64,000 bases of DNA from Streptomyces sp. RKAG290 (GCF_023701695.1 NZ_JAJOZC010000001.1:6695894-6759893), one strand, 5' to 3'. Shown: positions 32,550 through 40,531, numbered from the stretch's first letter. The notes: generated by a model from the letters alone, not told the origin. Translations and numbers: made by a program.

Positions 32550-33729
32550 TGGGTGCGAGATCCGTACCCGCACCGCGACGCCGGACCGACACCAGGTCGG
32601 TGCGTGCCGCGGAGGCCGCTGCGGCCTCCGCCGGAACGGCCTCCTCGGGCGAGACCTCCGCCTCCGGGCCGTCGCCGCAGGGCGCACACCCGCCGGAGTG
32701 CGAGCCGCAGCCGCCGCCCGCCTCCGCGCGGTGCCGGGGGAGCGTGGTCGTGCCCGCGCCCTCCACCTCGAAGCCGGCGTCCGCGATCATGTCGAGGTCC
32801 GCCTGTCCCGCCTGGCCCTCGCTCGTCAGGTAGTCGCCCAGGAAGATCGAGTTGACCAGGTGCAGGGCGAGCGGCTGCATCGAACGCAGATGCACCTCGC
32901 GCCCGCCGGCGAGCCGGACCTCCACATCCGGGCAGACGAACCGGACCATCGCCAGGATCCGCAGGCAGCGCTGCGGCGTCAGGTTCCACTCCTTGGCGAG
33001 CGGGGTCCCCTCGAACGGGATGAGGAAATTGACGGGCACCGAGTCGGGGTCGAGCTCGCGCAGGGCGAAGACCACATCGACCAGGTCGGCGTCGCTCTCA
33101 CCCATCCCGGCGATCAGCCCGGAACAGGCGGAGAGGCCGGCGGCCTGCGCCTGGTGCACCGTCTCCACCCGGTCGGCGTAGGTGTGGGTGGTGGTGATCT
33201 CCCCGTACGTCCCCTCGGACGTGTTGAGGTTGTGGTTGTACGCGTCGGCGCCCGCGGAGCGCAGCCGGCCGGCCTGGCCGTCGGAGAGCAGGCCCAGGCA
33301 GGCGCAGACCTCGACGCCCTCGTTCTGCTCCTTGATCGCCTCGATGGTCTGCGACACCCGGTCGACGTCCCGGTCGGTCGGGCCGCGGCCGCTGGCGACC
33401 AGGCAGACGCGCTTGGCGCCGCCCGCCACCCCGGCGGCCGCCGCCTTCGACGCCTCGTCCGGCTTCAGCCACGTGTACTTGAGGATCTCGGCCTTCGAGC
33501 CCAGCCGCTGCGAACAGTACGAGCAGTCCTCGGGGCAGAGCCCGGACTTCAGATTGACCAGATAGTTCAGCTTCACGCGCCGCCCGAACCACTGACGGCG
33601 CACCTTTCCGGCCGCGGCCACCACGTCGAGCAGATCGTCGTCCGAGGTCGCCAGTACGGCGAGGGCTTCTTCGCGGGTGGGCAGCTCGCGCCGCAGCCCC
33701 TTGTCCGCCAGCGTGTTCAGGAGGTCCAT
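32542..33729 (-). CDS. bioB: Biotin synthase with Cys-rich C-terminal extension
   Basis: A 395-residue radical SAM enzyme inserting sulfur into dethiobiotin. The [4Fe-4S] motif CxxxCxxC is in 'GLCPEDCSYCSQ'; 'NHNLNTSE' and 'GLIAGMGES' are typical. About 60 residues after the normal end contain a Cys/His cluster, C341-x2-H-x3-C348-x2-C351 ('GGGCGSHSGGCAPCGDGPE'), then a low-complexity Ala/Glu stretch and 'VRRRGAGTDLAPNA'. Actinobacterial BioB proteins have been reported to depend on a small auxiliary protein (BsaP); a fused metal-binding tail may fill that role (inference). The start ATG 33727-33729 begins MDLLNTLADKGLRRELPTRE. Divergent from bioF. Confidence 0.95.
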   Translation of the reverse strand: MDLLNTLADKGLRRELPTREEALAVLATSDDDLLDVVAAAGKVRRQWFGRRVKLNYLVNLKSGLCPEDCSYCSQRLGSKAEILKYTWLKPDEASKAAAAGVAGGAKRVCLVASGRGPTDRDVDRVSQTIEAIKEQNEGVEVCACLGLLSDGQAGRLRSAGADAYNHNLNTSEGTYGEITTTHTYADRVETVHQAQAAGLSACSGLIAGMGESDADLVDVVFALRELDPDSVPVNFLIPFEGTPLAKEWNLTPQRCLRILAMVRFVCPDVEVRLAGGREVHLRSMQPLALHLVNSIFLGDYLTSEGQAGQADLDMIADAGFEVEGAGTTTLPRHRAEAGGGCGSHSGGCAPCGDGPEAEVSPEEAVPAEAAAASAARTDLVSVRRRGAGTDLAPNA

Positions 33730-33793
33730 GGCGACGATCCTGACGTACGGCACGGCTCCGAGCCAAGGAAGAACCGGACAACAGAGCGGCGTG

Positions 33794-33817
33794 AGGGTGT
33801 GTGCATGACCACACCCT
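33794..33817. promoter_or_regulatory. Palindrome in the bioB-bioF intergenic region
   Basis: AGGGTGTG (33794-33801) and CACACCCT (33810-33817) form a perfect 8-bp inverted repeat with an 8-nt spacer, in the 142-bp divergent region between bioB and bioF. It is placed to control both. It does not match a biotin operator known to me. Confidence 0.5.
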
Positions 33818-33871
33818 GCCCGACTTCGCTCCCGGTTAAGGTCTGTGAGTTGCCTACAAAAGGGACCGCTC

Positions 33872-35014
33872 ATGTCCTTCGCCCCGTTCGACTGGATCGA
33901 CGACGAGGCGCGCCGCCGTGCGGACGCCGGACTCGTCCGGACGCTCCGGCCGCGGCCCGCCGAGACGGAACTGCTGGATCTCGCGAGCAACGACTACCTC
34001 GGCCTGACCAGGCACCCTGAGGTGACTGCGGCTGCGGCCGACGCGGCACGCCGCTGGGGTGCGGGGGCCACCGGATCCCGGCTGGTCACCGGTTCCACCG
34101 CGCTGCACGCCGAGCTCGAACGGGAACTGGCCGATTTCTGCGGTTTCGAGGCGGCACTCGTGCTCTCCTCGGGGTACGCGGCCAACCTCGCCGCTCTCAC
34201 CGCACTCACCGGACGCGATTGGCTGATCGTGTCGGACGCGAGCAATCACGCCTCCATCGTCGACGGCTGCCGGCTCTCCCGGGCCGAAACCGCCGTCGTG
34301 CCGCACGCCGACCCCGAAGCCGTGCGCAAGACCCTGCAGGCCCACGGCGGCAGGGCACTGGCGGTCACCGACTCGGTCTTCTCGGTCGACGGCGACGCCG
34401 CGCCGCTGGCCGCACTGGCCGGGGTCTGCCGCGCGGAGAACGCCGCTCTCCTCGTCGACGACGCGCACGGCTTGGGGGTGCTCGGCGAGGGCGGCCGCGG
34501 CGCCCTCGCAGCCGCCGGTCTCGCGGGCGGCGACGGCATCGTGGCCACGCTCACCCTCTCCAAGTCCCTGGGCAGCCAGGGCGGCGCGGTACTCGGCCCC
34601 GCCCGCGTCATCGACCACCTGGTCAACACCGCCCGCACGTTCATCTTCGACACCGGGCTCGCACCGGCCGCCGCCGGAGCGGCGCTCGGCAGCCTGCGGC
34701 TGCTGCGCCGCGAACCGGAACGTGCGGGCAGGGCCCGTAAGGTCGCCACCGCGCTGTACGAACGGCTGACCGCGGCCGGTCTGGCTGCCGTGCGCCCGGA
34801 CGCCGCCGTGGTCTCGGTACGCGCACCGTCGGCCGACGCCGCGGTCCGCTGGGCTGCCGACTGCCGTACGGCTGGAATGGCGGTCGGATGCTTCCGGCCG
34901 CCGTCGGTGCCGGACGGCATCTCGCGGCTGCGGCTGACGGCACGCGCCGACCTGACCGACGAGCAGATCGCCACCGCGGTGGCGATCGTACGGCGGACCG
35001 CTCCGGTCAGCTGA
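33872..35014 (+). CDS. bioF: 8-amino-7-oxononanoate synthase
   Basis: A 380-residue PLP enzyme of the alpha-oxoamine synthase family joining pimeloyl thioester and alanine to KAPA. 'ELLDLASNDYLGLTRHPEV' and 'GAGATGSRLVTGSTALHAEL' are hallmark segments; the PLP Lys is in 'TLTLSKSLGSQGG' and the PLP Asp/His in 'LLVDDAHGLGVLG'. The ATG at 33872 is preceded by AAAGGGACC. It is transcribed away from bioB-bioA-bioD. Genes for making the pimeloyl precursor (bioC, bioH) are not in the window. Confidence 0.94.
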   Translation: MSFAPFDWIDDEARRRADAGLVRTLRPRPAETELLDLASNDYLGLTRHPEVTAAAADAARRWGAGATGSRLVTGSTALHAELERELADFCGFEAALVLSSGYAANLAALTALTGRDWLIVSDASNHASIVDGCRLSRAETAVVPHADPEAVRKTLQAHGGRALAVTDSVFSVDGDAAPLAALAGVCRAENAALLVDDAHGLGVLGEGGRGALAAAGLAGGDGIVATLTLSKSLGSQGGAVLGPARVIDHLVNTARTFIFDTGLAPAAAGAALGSLRLLRREPERAGRARKVATALYERLTAAGLAAVRPDAAVVSVRAPSADAAVRWAADCRTAGMAVGCFRPPSVPDGISRLRLTARADLTDEQIATAVAIVRRTAPVS

Positions 35015-35059
35015 GGCGGCAGGGGCGTCGTCGGGCGACGCGAACGGCCCGCCGCCGCG

Positions 35060-35266
35060 TCAGCGGTCCGGGCCGAGGCCGAGACCGGCGACGAATGACG
35101 TCCAGGCCGCGGCGGAGAACTGCAGCGGCGGCCTGGACACATCCTTGGAGTCGCGTACCGCCAGCCGTCCGCCGCCGAACGGCGCGGCCTCCACGCAGTT
35201 GTTCATTCCCGTGCTGCGGCTGCTGCGCCGCCACCGTAACGCGTGCTGTGCGAGGCATTGCGACAT
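35060..35266 (-). CDS. DUF397 domain protein (whiJ-cluster small protein)
   Basis: A 68-residue protein with the DUF397 pattern: 'WRRSSRSTGMNNCVEAAPFG', 'LAVRDSKDVSRPPLQFSAAA' and 'WTSFVAGL'. DUF397 proteins accompany DUF5753 helix-turn-helix regulators throughout Streptomyces and are thought to bind them, but no biochemical activity is known. It lies 25 nt after the XRE gene on the same strand, completing a whiJ/abaA-like triplet with the divergent ATPase gene. Confidence 0.9.
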   Translation of the reverse strand: MSQCLAQHALRWRRSSRSTGMNNCVEAAPFGGGRLAVRDSKDVSRPPLQFSAAAWTSFVAGLGLGPDR

Positions 35267-35291
35267 GACGTTCCCCTCGGGCAGTCCGGAG

Positions 35292-36152
35292 TTACCGATC
35301 GTCGCGGTCGATCGCGGCGATCAGGTCCAACGAGTGCTCCGGCGACAGCGCGTGTGCCTGCAGGGTGCGGAAGGCCGAGCTGTACGCCTCGAGGTCTTCT
35401 TTCCGCTCCAGGTAGAGGCTACTCGTCAAATGGTCAAGAACGACCACATCCAGATCAGAAGTGTTCGGAAAAGAGAAGATTACGAAAGGGCCGGTGAGCC
35501 CGACGTAGCCGCCGACCGCGAAGGGCAGCAACTGGAGTTCCACCTGGGGTAGTTGGGCGACCCGGATGAGGTGGCGCAGCTGCTCCCTCATCACCCGGCG
35601 GCCACCGACCTCGCGCCTGAGCACCGCCTCGTCGAGCACCGCGCTCAGCCGCAGCGGCGGATCGCTCCGCAGCACCCCCTGCCGGGCGAGCCGCACCTCC
35701 ACCAGCGAGTCCAGCTGACCGGCCGGCAGCCCGTCGAGCGAGGCCCGGGTCACCGCCCGCGCGTAGTCGGCGGTCTGCAGCAGCCCCGGCACCACCGAGG
35801 TCTCCAGAGTGCGGGCGGTACGCGCCTGTGACTCCAGACTGATGAAGTCGCGGTACTGGGGCGGAATGAGGCCGCGGTAGGCGTGCCACCACCCGGCGCC
35901 GCCACCGCCCGCCGAACCCGCGAGCGTCTTCAGGACCTCCCGCAACTGGCGGTCGTCCACGCCGTAGGCGTCCAGCAGCCGGGTCACGTCGACCGGCCGC
36001 ACTCCGCTGACGCCGGTCTCGATCCGGCTCACCTTCGACTGGTGCCAGCCGAGCAGCCGCGCGGCGTCCCGGCTGGTGAGTCCCGACGTGTGGCGCAGAC
36101 TCCGCAGCTCCTCCCCGAGCTTGCGGCGTCGCACCGCAGGGCCGTGCTGCAT
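35292..36152 (-). CDS. XRE-DUF5753 regulator (WhiJ-like)
   Basis: A 286-residue protein with an N-terminal helix-turn-helix (about 15-70, 'TSRDAARLLGWHQSKVSRIE') and a DUF5753 domain (about 105-280, 'VVPGLLQTADYARAVTRASL'). WhiJ and its many paralogues influence sporulation and antibiotic production. The ATG at 36150-36152 has GGGAGGGAGG upstream. With the DUF397 gene downstream and an RsbW-like ATPase divergent, it makes the classic three-gene unit. The target operator is unknown; the 204-bp gap to the ATPase is the likely site. Confidence 0.92.
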   Translation of the reverse strand: MQHGPAVRRRKLGEELRSLRHTSGLTSRDAARLLGWHQSKVSRIETGVSGVRPVDVTRLLDAYGVDDRQLREVLKTLAGSAGGGGAGWWHAYRGLIPPQYRDFISLESQARTARTLETSVVPGLLQTADYARAVTRASLDGLPAGQLDSLVEVRLARQGVLRSDPPLRLSAVLDEAVLRREVGGRRVMREQLRHLIRVAQLPQVELQLLPFAVGGYVGLTGPFVIFSFPNTSDLDVVVLDHLTSSLYLERKEDLEAYSSAFRTLQAHALSPEHSLDLIAAIDRDDR

Positions 36153-36356
36153 GTGGTGCCTCCCTCCCACTCCCTGCCGAGCGGACAGTGTGCCGTCCCC
36201 GCGCGGCATCCAGGGCGGAGTTCACCGCTTTGAGCGACAGATATATGCATATCTTGGTGGATCGTCGTCACAGAGGGCAGCATCAATGGCAGTCTGGCGC
36301 GAAGCGCAGCACGGACCGATCGCGGGTCGGTACGGGTGGGAAAGGGGCGGCCGGCC

Positions 36357-36787
36357 ATGGCGGACCATCAAGAGGCAAGCGTCACTCTGCCGAGCGAGCC
36401 GGTTTCGGTCTCCGCGGCCCGGAGGTATGTCGCCCGGGTGCTGGCCGAATGGGGTCTGCCCGACGACACCGAGGCCGCCGACACCGTCCGGCTCATCATC
36501 TCGGAGCTCGCGACCAACGCCGTCCAGCACACCTTCGGCCAGTCACCCACTTTCACCGTGGACCTGCGGCTGGAGCGCGACGAACAGCTGCACCTCGGGG
36601 TGACGGACAGTCACCCCCGTTGGCCCCAGAAGCTGCCCGCCGCGGTCCGCCAGGACAACGGGCGCGGCATGGTGATCATCCGCTCGCTGGCCAAGGAGTA
36701 CGGCGGCCGGCTGAGCGTCACCCCACCGCCGACGGCGGCAAGACCGTCTGGATCGTCCTCCCCTGGACCGTCCCCGTCCAGAGCTGA
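36357..36787 (+). CDS. RsbW-like ATP-binding protein (AbaA-type), frameshifted in this sequence
   Basis: The restored protein has 143 residues with a single HATPase_c domain: N box 'IISELATNAVQHTFG' and G1 box 'TDSHPRWPQKLP' to 'DNGRGMVIIRSLAKEYGGRL'. One C is missing from the C4 run 36721-36724; with it the end reads 'VTPTADGGKTVWIVLPWTVP' and stops at 36785-36787. Streptomyces carries many such anti-sigma-type kinase domains without a neighbouring sigma factor; in whiJ/abaA-like triplets their role is unproven. The ATG 36357 is preceded by AAAGGGGCGG. Confidence 0.83.
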
Positions 36788-36817
36788 CCGACCGGGCCCC
36801 TCAGCTCACGATCCGGT

Positions 36818-37738
36818 TCACGGGCCCGTCGCGGCGGCCCGCCCGAATCCGCTGCGCAGCAGCGCCCGCAGGGTCGCCGCCGCCGCGCTCGACCGGTCAC
36901 CGCGGTGCACCACCGAGATCGTCCGGCGGAACGAGGCCGGCTGCAGCCTGCGCACGGACAGCGGCGTCGGCGACATCGCCGCGACCATCTCCGGCACCAC
37001 CGCGATCCCGATGCCCGCGCTGACCAGCGCGCACACCAGCGCATAACCGGGCGACTCGCAGACCACGGCGGGCAGCGCGCCCGCCTCGGCCAGTGCGCTC
37101 TCCACCCCGCGGCGTGGCGGATGGGTCGGCGCGCTGCTGATCAGCGGCCGGCCGGCGAGGTCCGTCACCGGGAGCCTGCCGCTGCCGTCCGCCAGGACCT
37201 GCCCCACGGCGGTGATCAGCACCAGTTCCTCGACCAGCAGGGCCTCGGCACTGACGCCCGAAGGCAACGGCGTCGGGGCAGCCGGCTCGTACGCGTGGGT
37301 CAGTGCGAGATCGACCTCGCCCGCCGCCACCGCTGCCACCCCGCCCGGCGGCTCGTACTCCGTGACGACCAGCTCCACATCGGGGTGGGCCCGACGGAAG
37401 GCGCTGAGCACCGGGGGCAGCAGATGGATGCCCGCCGTGGTGAAGGTGCCGACGCGCAGGCGCCCGCCGGAGAGCCCGGTCAGACGGGCCAGCTCATGAC
37501 GGGCCTGGTCCATCTCGTCGAGGATCCTGCGGGCGCGCCCGGCGAGCAGCTCGCCCGCGGCGGTGAGACGGGCACCCCGGTGGTGCCGCACCAGCAGCGC
37601 GGCACCGGCCTCGCGCTCCAGCTTGGCGAGCTGCTGGGAGAGTGCGGGGGCGGTGTAGCCCAGGCGGGCGGCGGCCCGGGTGATCGAACCGGCCTCGGCG
37701 ACCGCCACCAGGGCCGCGAGCCTCGTCGGGTCGTACAT
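36818..37738 (-). CDS. LysR family regulator
   Basis: A 306-residue LysR-type regulator: winged helix (1-60, 'AEAGSITRAAARLGYTAPAL') and a periplasmic-binding-like effector domain (about 90-295). Its start is 73 bp from the divergent LysE-type exporter gene, the usual layout for a LysR protein that activates its neighbour when an amino acid accumulates. The gap contains an imperfect palindrome (TTGCAAGTACATGCTAA, about 37768-37784) that could be the LysR box. Confidence 0.92.
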   Translation of the reverse strand: MYDPTRLAALVAVAEAGSITRAAARLGYTAPALSQQLAKLEREAGAALLVRHHRGARLTAAGELLAGRARRILDEMDQARHELARLTGLSGGRLRVGTFTTAGIHLLPPVLSAFRRAHPDVELVVTEYEPPGGVAAVAAGEVDLALTHAYEPAAPTPLPSGVSAEALLVEELVLITAVGQVLADGSGRLPVTDLAGRPLISSAPTHPPRRGVESALAEAGALPAVVCESPGYALVCALVSAGIGIAVVPEMVAAMSPTPLSVRRLQPASFRRTISVVHRGDRSSAAAATLRALLRSGFGRAAATGP

Positions 37739-37811
37739 TAAGCGTTCCTTTTGGCAGACCCAGGATATTGCAAGTACATGCTAAAGGCTCTGCTGGTCCA
37801 GGGTGGGAGCC

Positions 37812-38465
37812 ATGGACGCTCAACTGACTGCTTTCCTCGGGGTCGCCGCCGTCATGGTCGCGCTGCCCGGAGCGGACTTCGCCGTCGTAGTACGTAACGC
37901 GCTCGCCTCACGTGCGGCGGGGGTGGCGACCGCACTGGGCGTCGCCGGAGGTCTGCTCGTCCACACCGCGCTCGCCGTCGCCGGGCTGGCCGCCGTGCTG
38001 GTGGCGGTGCCGGTGCTCTTCCGCACGGTTCAGCTGCTGGGCGGGGCGTACGTGCTCTACCTGGGCATCAGCGCGCTGCGCGCGGCCCGGCGTCGCGGCG
38101 GGCAGGCGCACGCCACCGAGGATGCGGCGGAGCGGGTGGACGCGCCCGAGGCCGCGACCGGGTCCCGGCGCGCACTGCGCCAGGGCTTCCTCACCAACGC
38201 GCTGAACCCCAAGGCGCCGGTGCTCTTCCTCAGCCTCCTCCCGCAGTTCGTCCCCGCCGGGGCCGCGCCGCTGCCCAGAACGCTGCTGCTCGCGGCGATC
38301 GTCGTGCTGCTGGCCCTGGTGTGGTTCCCGGCCGTGGCGCTCCTCGTGGACCGCCTGGGCCGGTGGCTGCGCCGGCCGCGGGCCGCCCGGGCCATCGAGG
38401 GCGGCAGCGGCGCGGCCCTCACCGCGCTGGGGCTGGTGCTGGTGACCGGCACCCTGCTGCACTGA
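37812..38465 (+). CDS. LysE/RhtB family amino-acid exporter
   Basis: A 217-residue protein with six hydrophobic segments; 'VALPGADFAVVVRNALASRA' (about 18-37) and 'GFLTNALNPKAPVLFLSLLP' (about 127-146) are the two signature regions of LysE/RhtB exporters. It exports an amino acid or derivative; which one cannot be told. Divergent from the LysR gene, which probably controls it. The start ATG 37812 (MDAQLTAFLG) is preferred to an ATG three codons upstream. Confidence 0.92.
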   Translation: MDAQLTAFLGVAAVMVALPGADFAVVVRNALASRAAGVATALGVAGGLLVHTALAVAGLAAVLVAVPVLFRTVQLLGGAYVLYLGISALRAARRRGGQAHATEDAAERVDAPEAATGSRRALRQGFLTNALNPKAPVLFLSLLPQFVPAGAAPLPRTLLLAAIVVLLALVWFPAVALLVDRLGRWLRRPRAARAIEGGSGAALTALGLVLVTGTLLH

Positions 38466-38499
38466 CGCCAGGTGCGGGGCCGAAGGCGGGGAAGGGGCG

Positions 38500-38973
38500 T
38501 CAGCGGACCCGCCCGTAGTAGACGCTCCCGGTCCAGATCTTCTCCAGCCGGACCACGGCGCCGGTCTTGGGCGAGTGCCAGATCTTTCCGCTGCCCGCGT
38601 AGATGCCCACGTGGTACACGCTGCGGCCCGAGTGGAAGAAGACCAGATCGCCGCGCTGGCGCTTTGAGGCCGAGATGTGGCGGGTCTTGTTGTACTGCTG
38701 CTGGGCCGTGCGGGGAAGCGTCTTGCCCGCCTTCCTGAACGAATAGAGCGTCAGGCCGGAGCAGTCGAAGCGGCTGGGGCCGGTGGCGCCCCAGCGGTAG
38801 GGCGATCCCTTCTTCGAGGCGGCGATGTTGAGCGCCTTCATCGAATGGGTCGCGGCCTGGGCGTCGGTCGCGGCGCCGGGGACGAACAGTGAGCCGCCGA
38901 CGGCGGCGAGGGTCAGAACCGAGGCCGTGGTGGCCCGGGCGAGCAGAGACGGGACATGAACCTGCGCAGACAT
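38500..38973 (-). CDS. Secreted NlpC/P60 cell-wall hydrolase
   Basis: A 157-residue protein: signal peptide (residues 1 to about 43, ending 'GAATDAQA') then one NlpC/P60 domain. The catalytic Cys is in 'RFDCSGLTLYSF', His in 'VYHVGIYAG' and a third polar residue in 'KIWHSPK'. The enzymes cut gamma-D-Glu-diamino acid or related peptide bonds in peptidoglycan. There is no extra SH3 or LysM domain, so it is a minimal version. The roughly 200-nt leader matches a ydaO-type c-di-AMP riboswitch, so expression should respond to c-di-AMP, as reported for other Streptomyces wall hydrolases. Confidence 0.92.
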   Translation of the reverse strand: MSAQVHVPSLLARATTASVLTLAAVGGSLFVPGAATDAQAATHSMKALNIAASKKGSPYRWGATGPSRFDCSGLTLYSFRKAGKTLPRTAQQQYNKTRHISASKRQRGDLVFFHSGRSVYHVGIYAGSGKIWHSPKTGAVVRLEKIWTGSVYYGRVR

Positions 38974-38979
38974 GCGCAA

Positions 38980-39170
38980 CCCTTCGTCAGCCGCCTGTGA
39001 AGGATGACCTGTCGGGTTCGGGCTGGCGAAGTTGCCCGGCCGCACAAGGCGGCTTCACCCCGAGGGACAACCGGAGGTCCGGTCGGCCCGTTGTGCTCGG
39101 GTCCTCCACTCCTGCCGATCCACTCCTGTCGACCAGGCATCCGGACAGCGGCAGGACTCGGCGTCCGCCC
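38980..39170 (-). ncRNA. ydaO/yuaA-type c-di-AMP riboswitch
   Basis: Reading the minus strand, the leader contains the conserved elements in order: 'GCCGAGTCCTGCC', 'GGCAGGAGTGGAGGACCCG', 'GGGGTGAAGCCGCC', 'CCCGAACCCGACAGGTCA' and 'ACAGGCGGCTGACGAAGG', just before the NlpC/P60 gene. These are the landmarks of the actinobacterial ydaO class that binds c-di-AMP and switches off cell-wall hydrolase genes. Boundaries are approximate and no covariance search was run. Confidence 0.85.
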
Positions 39171-39478
39171 GGACCGCCCCGCCGCGGTGGCGGGGGCTTG
39201 TCGTCCCAGGGATCTTGACTCACCGGCTGCCCGATTTCCGAGGTGAAACGGCGATATGTGAGGCTCGTCACCCCTGGCCCGTTCGGGTGGACAGGGCTCC
39301 GGCCGGGAAGATTCTGCGGCGCCCCGGCCGGTGCCGTGCCAGTGGCGGAACGGGAGATTTCACCCATGGCCCACCTCGAAAGCGCAAATTGAGCAGTCCC
39401 TCGCGCGAGGGAACGCCTACGCCGAACGAGCGAGAGAATTTGATCCGCCCGTCGGGCGTGTCGGCGCAAGGGAGTTGA
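39171..39478. other. Non-coding region upstream of the riboswitch
   Basis: No gene seen. It contains the 16-bp perfect palindrome TCCCTCGCGCGAGGGA at 39397-39412 and must hold the promoter of the riboswitch-NlpC transcript. A run of relatively AT-rich DNA at 39380-39445 is close to the end of the ClpP-like operon. Confidence 0.4.
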
Positions 39479-39787
39479 TCAACTCGTCGGGGCCGGTGGC
39501 ACGGTGACCCGCCCGGCGCGCCGCTCCCCGTCGAGCACGCGCAGCGCCCGCGCCAACGTGCCGGAATGGATGCGCGCTTCGCCCCGCTCGTGCATCAACG
39601 CGAGCGCGTCCCGCAGCGCGGTCGCGTGCGAGGCGAGTGCCTGCGCGGCGCGCAGGGCCCCGTAGGTGTCGCTGCCACGGGCCGGATTGATCCGGCCCAG
39701 CTGGTCGAGGACCTCCAGGTAACGGTCGATGAATTCGCCCTCCGCGCGGGTCAGGGCGGGCAGCGGTGCGAACTCCGGTGGCTGCAT
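39479..39787 (-). CDS. Small helical protein of unknown function, partner of ClpP-like gene
   Basis: A 102-residue protein, MQPPEFAPLPALTRAEGEFI, predicted mostly helical, with 'RYLEVLDQLGRINPARGSDT' and 'AAQALASHATALRDALALMH'. No domain recognised, no signal peptide. Its ATG is 7 nt after the stop of the ClpP-like pseudoprotease, so the two are almost certainly co-translated, which suggests a physical partner, for example an adaptor or inhibitor (inference). I do not recognise the family. Confidence 0.7.
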   Translation of the reverse strand: MQPPEFAPLPALTRAEGEFIDRYLEVLDQLGRINPARGSDTYGALRAAQALASHATALRDALALMHERGEARIHSGTLARALRVLDGERRAGRVTVPPAPTS

Positions 39788-39794
39788 CGGGGGT

Positions 39795-40430
39795 TCACCG
39801 GGCGGTGCGCGGTGCCGGCAGTGGGTCGCGGTTCTGCACGATGTGGTCGACCAGTCCGTAGGCCTTCGCCCCCTCGGCGTCTAGGATGAGGTCGCGCTCG
39901 GTGTCGGTGGTGATCTGCTCGGCGGAGCGGCCGGTGTGACGGGCCAGCATGCCGGTCAGCGTGTCGCGCATCCGGGCCAGTTCCCGCGCCTCGATCTCCA
40001 GGTCGGACGGCTGCCCCTGCACCGGTTCGGCGAGTTCGGGCTGCTGCACCACGACGCGTGCGCCCGGCAGTGCGTGCCGTCGGCCGGGCGCGCCCGCGGC
40101 CAGCAGCACCGCCGCGCCGGCGCCTGCCTGGCCGAGGCAGAAGGTCTCCACCTCGCAGGTGAGGAAGGCCATCGTGTCGTAGACGGCCGTCATGGCGCCG
40201 AACGAGCCGCCGGGGGAGTTGATGTAGAGCTGGATGGGCCGGTCCGGCGCGTTGTGCTCCAGGTACATGAACTGGGCGACCAGGTCGTTGGCCGCGGTGT
40301 CGTCGACGGGTGTGCCGAGGAAGACGACCCGTTCGGCCAGCAGCTTGGAGTAGGGATCGAGAGTGTGGGTCCCCTGGGACGTGCGCTCGGTGAACTCGGG
40401 CAGTACGTAGCGGGCGGCGGGGCGGTGCAT
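39795..40430 (-). CDS. ClpP-like pseudoprotease (catalytic Ser and His lost)
   Basis: A 211-residue ClpP fold with well kept structural segments: 'LYINSPGGSFGAMTAVYDTM', 'LEIEARELARMRDTL' and 'DTERDLILDAEGAKAYGLVD'. The catalytic Ser of GQAASMGA is replaced (here 'GQAGAGAA', Ala104) and the His of MIHQP is Gln ('VVVQQP', Gln129); only the Asp region remains. It therefore cannot use the normal Ser-His-Asp mechanism. It may join mixed rings with active ClpP subunits or act as a scaffold. Streptomyces has several ClpP paralogues. Divergent from an orphan Phd antitoxin gene and followed by a 102-residue partner. Confidence 0.88.
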   Translation of the reverse strand: MHRPAARYVLPEFTERTSQGTHTLDPYSKLLAERVVFLGTPVDDTAANDLVAQFMYLEHNAPDRPIQLYINSPGGSFGAMTAVYDTMAFLTCEVETFCLGQAGAGAAVLLAAGAPGRRHALPGARVVVQQPELAEPVQGQPSDLEIEARELARMRDTLTGMLARHTGRSAEQITTDTERDLILDAEGAKAYGLVDHIVQNRDPLPAPRTAR

Positions 40431-40484
40431 GGCGGGAGACCTCTCCTCCGGGGCACGCGGAAGCCCGTGAGGGCCCTGCGCACG

Positions 40485-40524
40485 CTTCTGTAAAAAATGT
40501 ACAGGACGTACAGAAGGTTATGAT
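40485..40524 (+). promoter_or_regulatory. Nested inverted repeats and -10 of the Phd gene
   Basis: CTTCTGTA (40485-40492) pairs with TACAGAAG (40509-40516); inside, TGTAC (40498-40502) pairs with GTACA (40508-40512). TATGAT (40519-40524) is a good -10. The block lies 55-86 bp upstream of the divergent ClpP-like start, so a Phd dimer bound here could control both genes. The AT-rich core (TAAAAAATGT) is unusual for this genome. Confidence 0.6.
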
Positions 40525-40531
40525 GGGGAGC

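Noticed and set aside
33730..33871. A BirA or BioQ box in the biotin intergenic region
   Set aside because: The palindrome there does not match either consensus that I know; it is listed only as a candidate operator.
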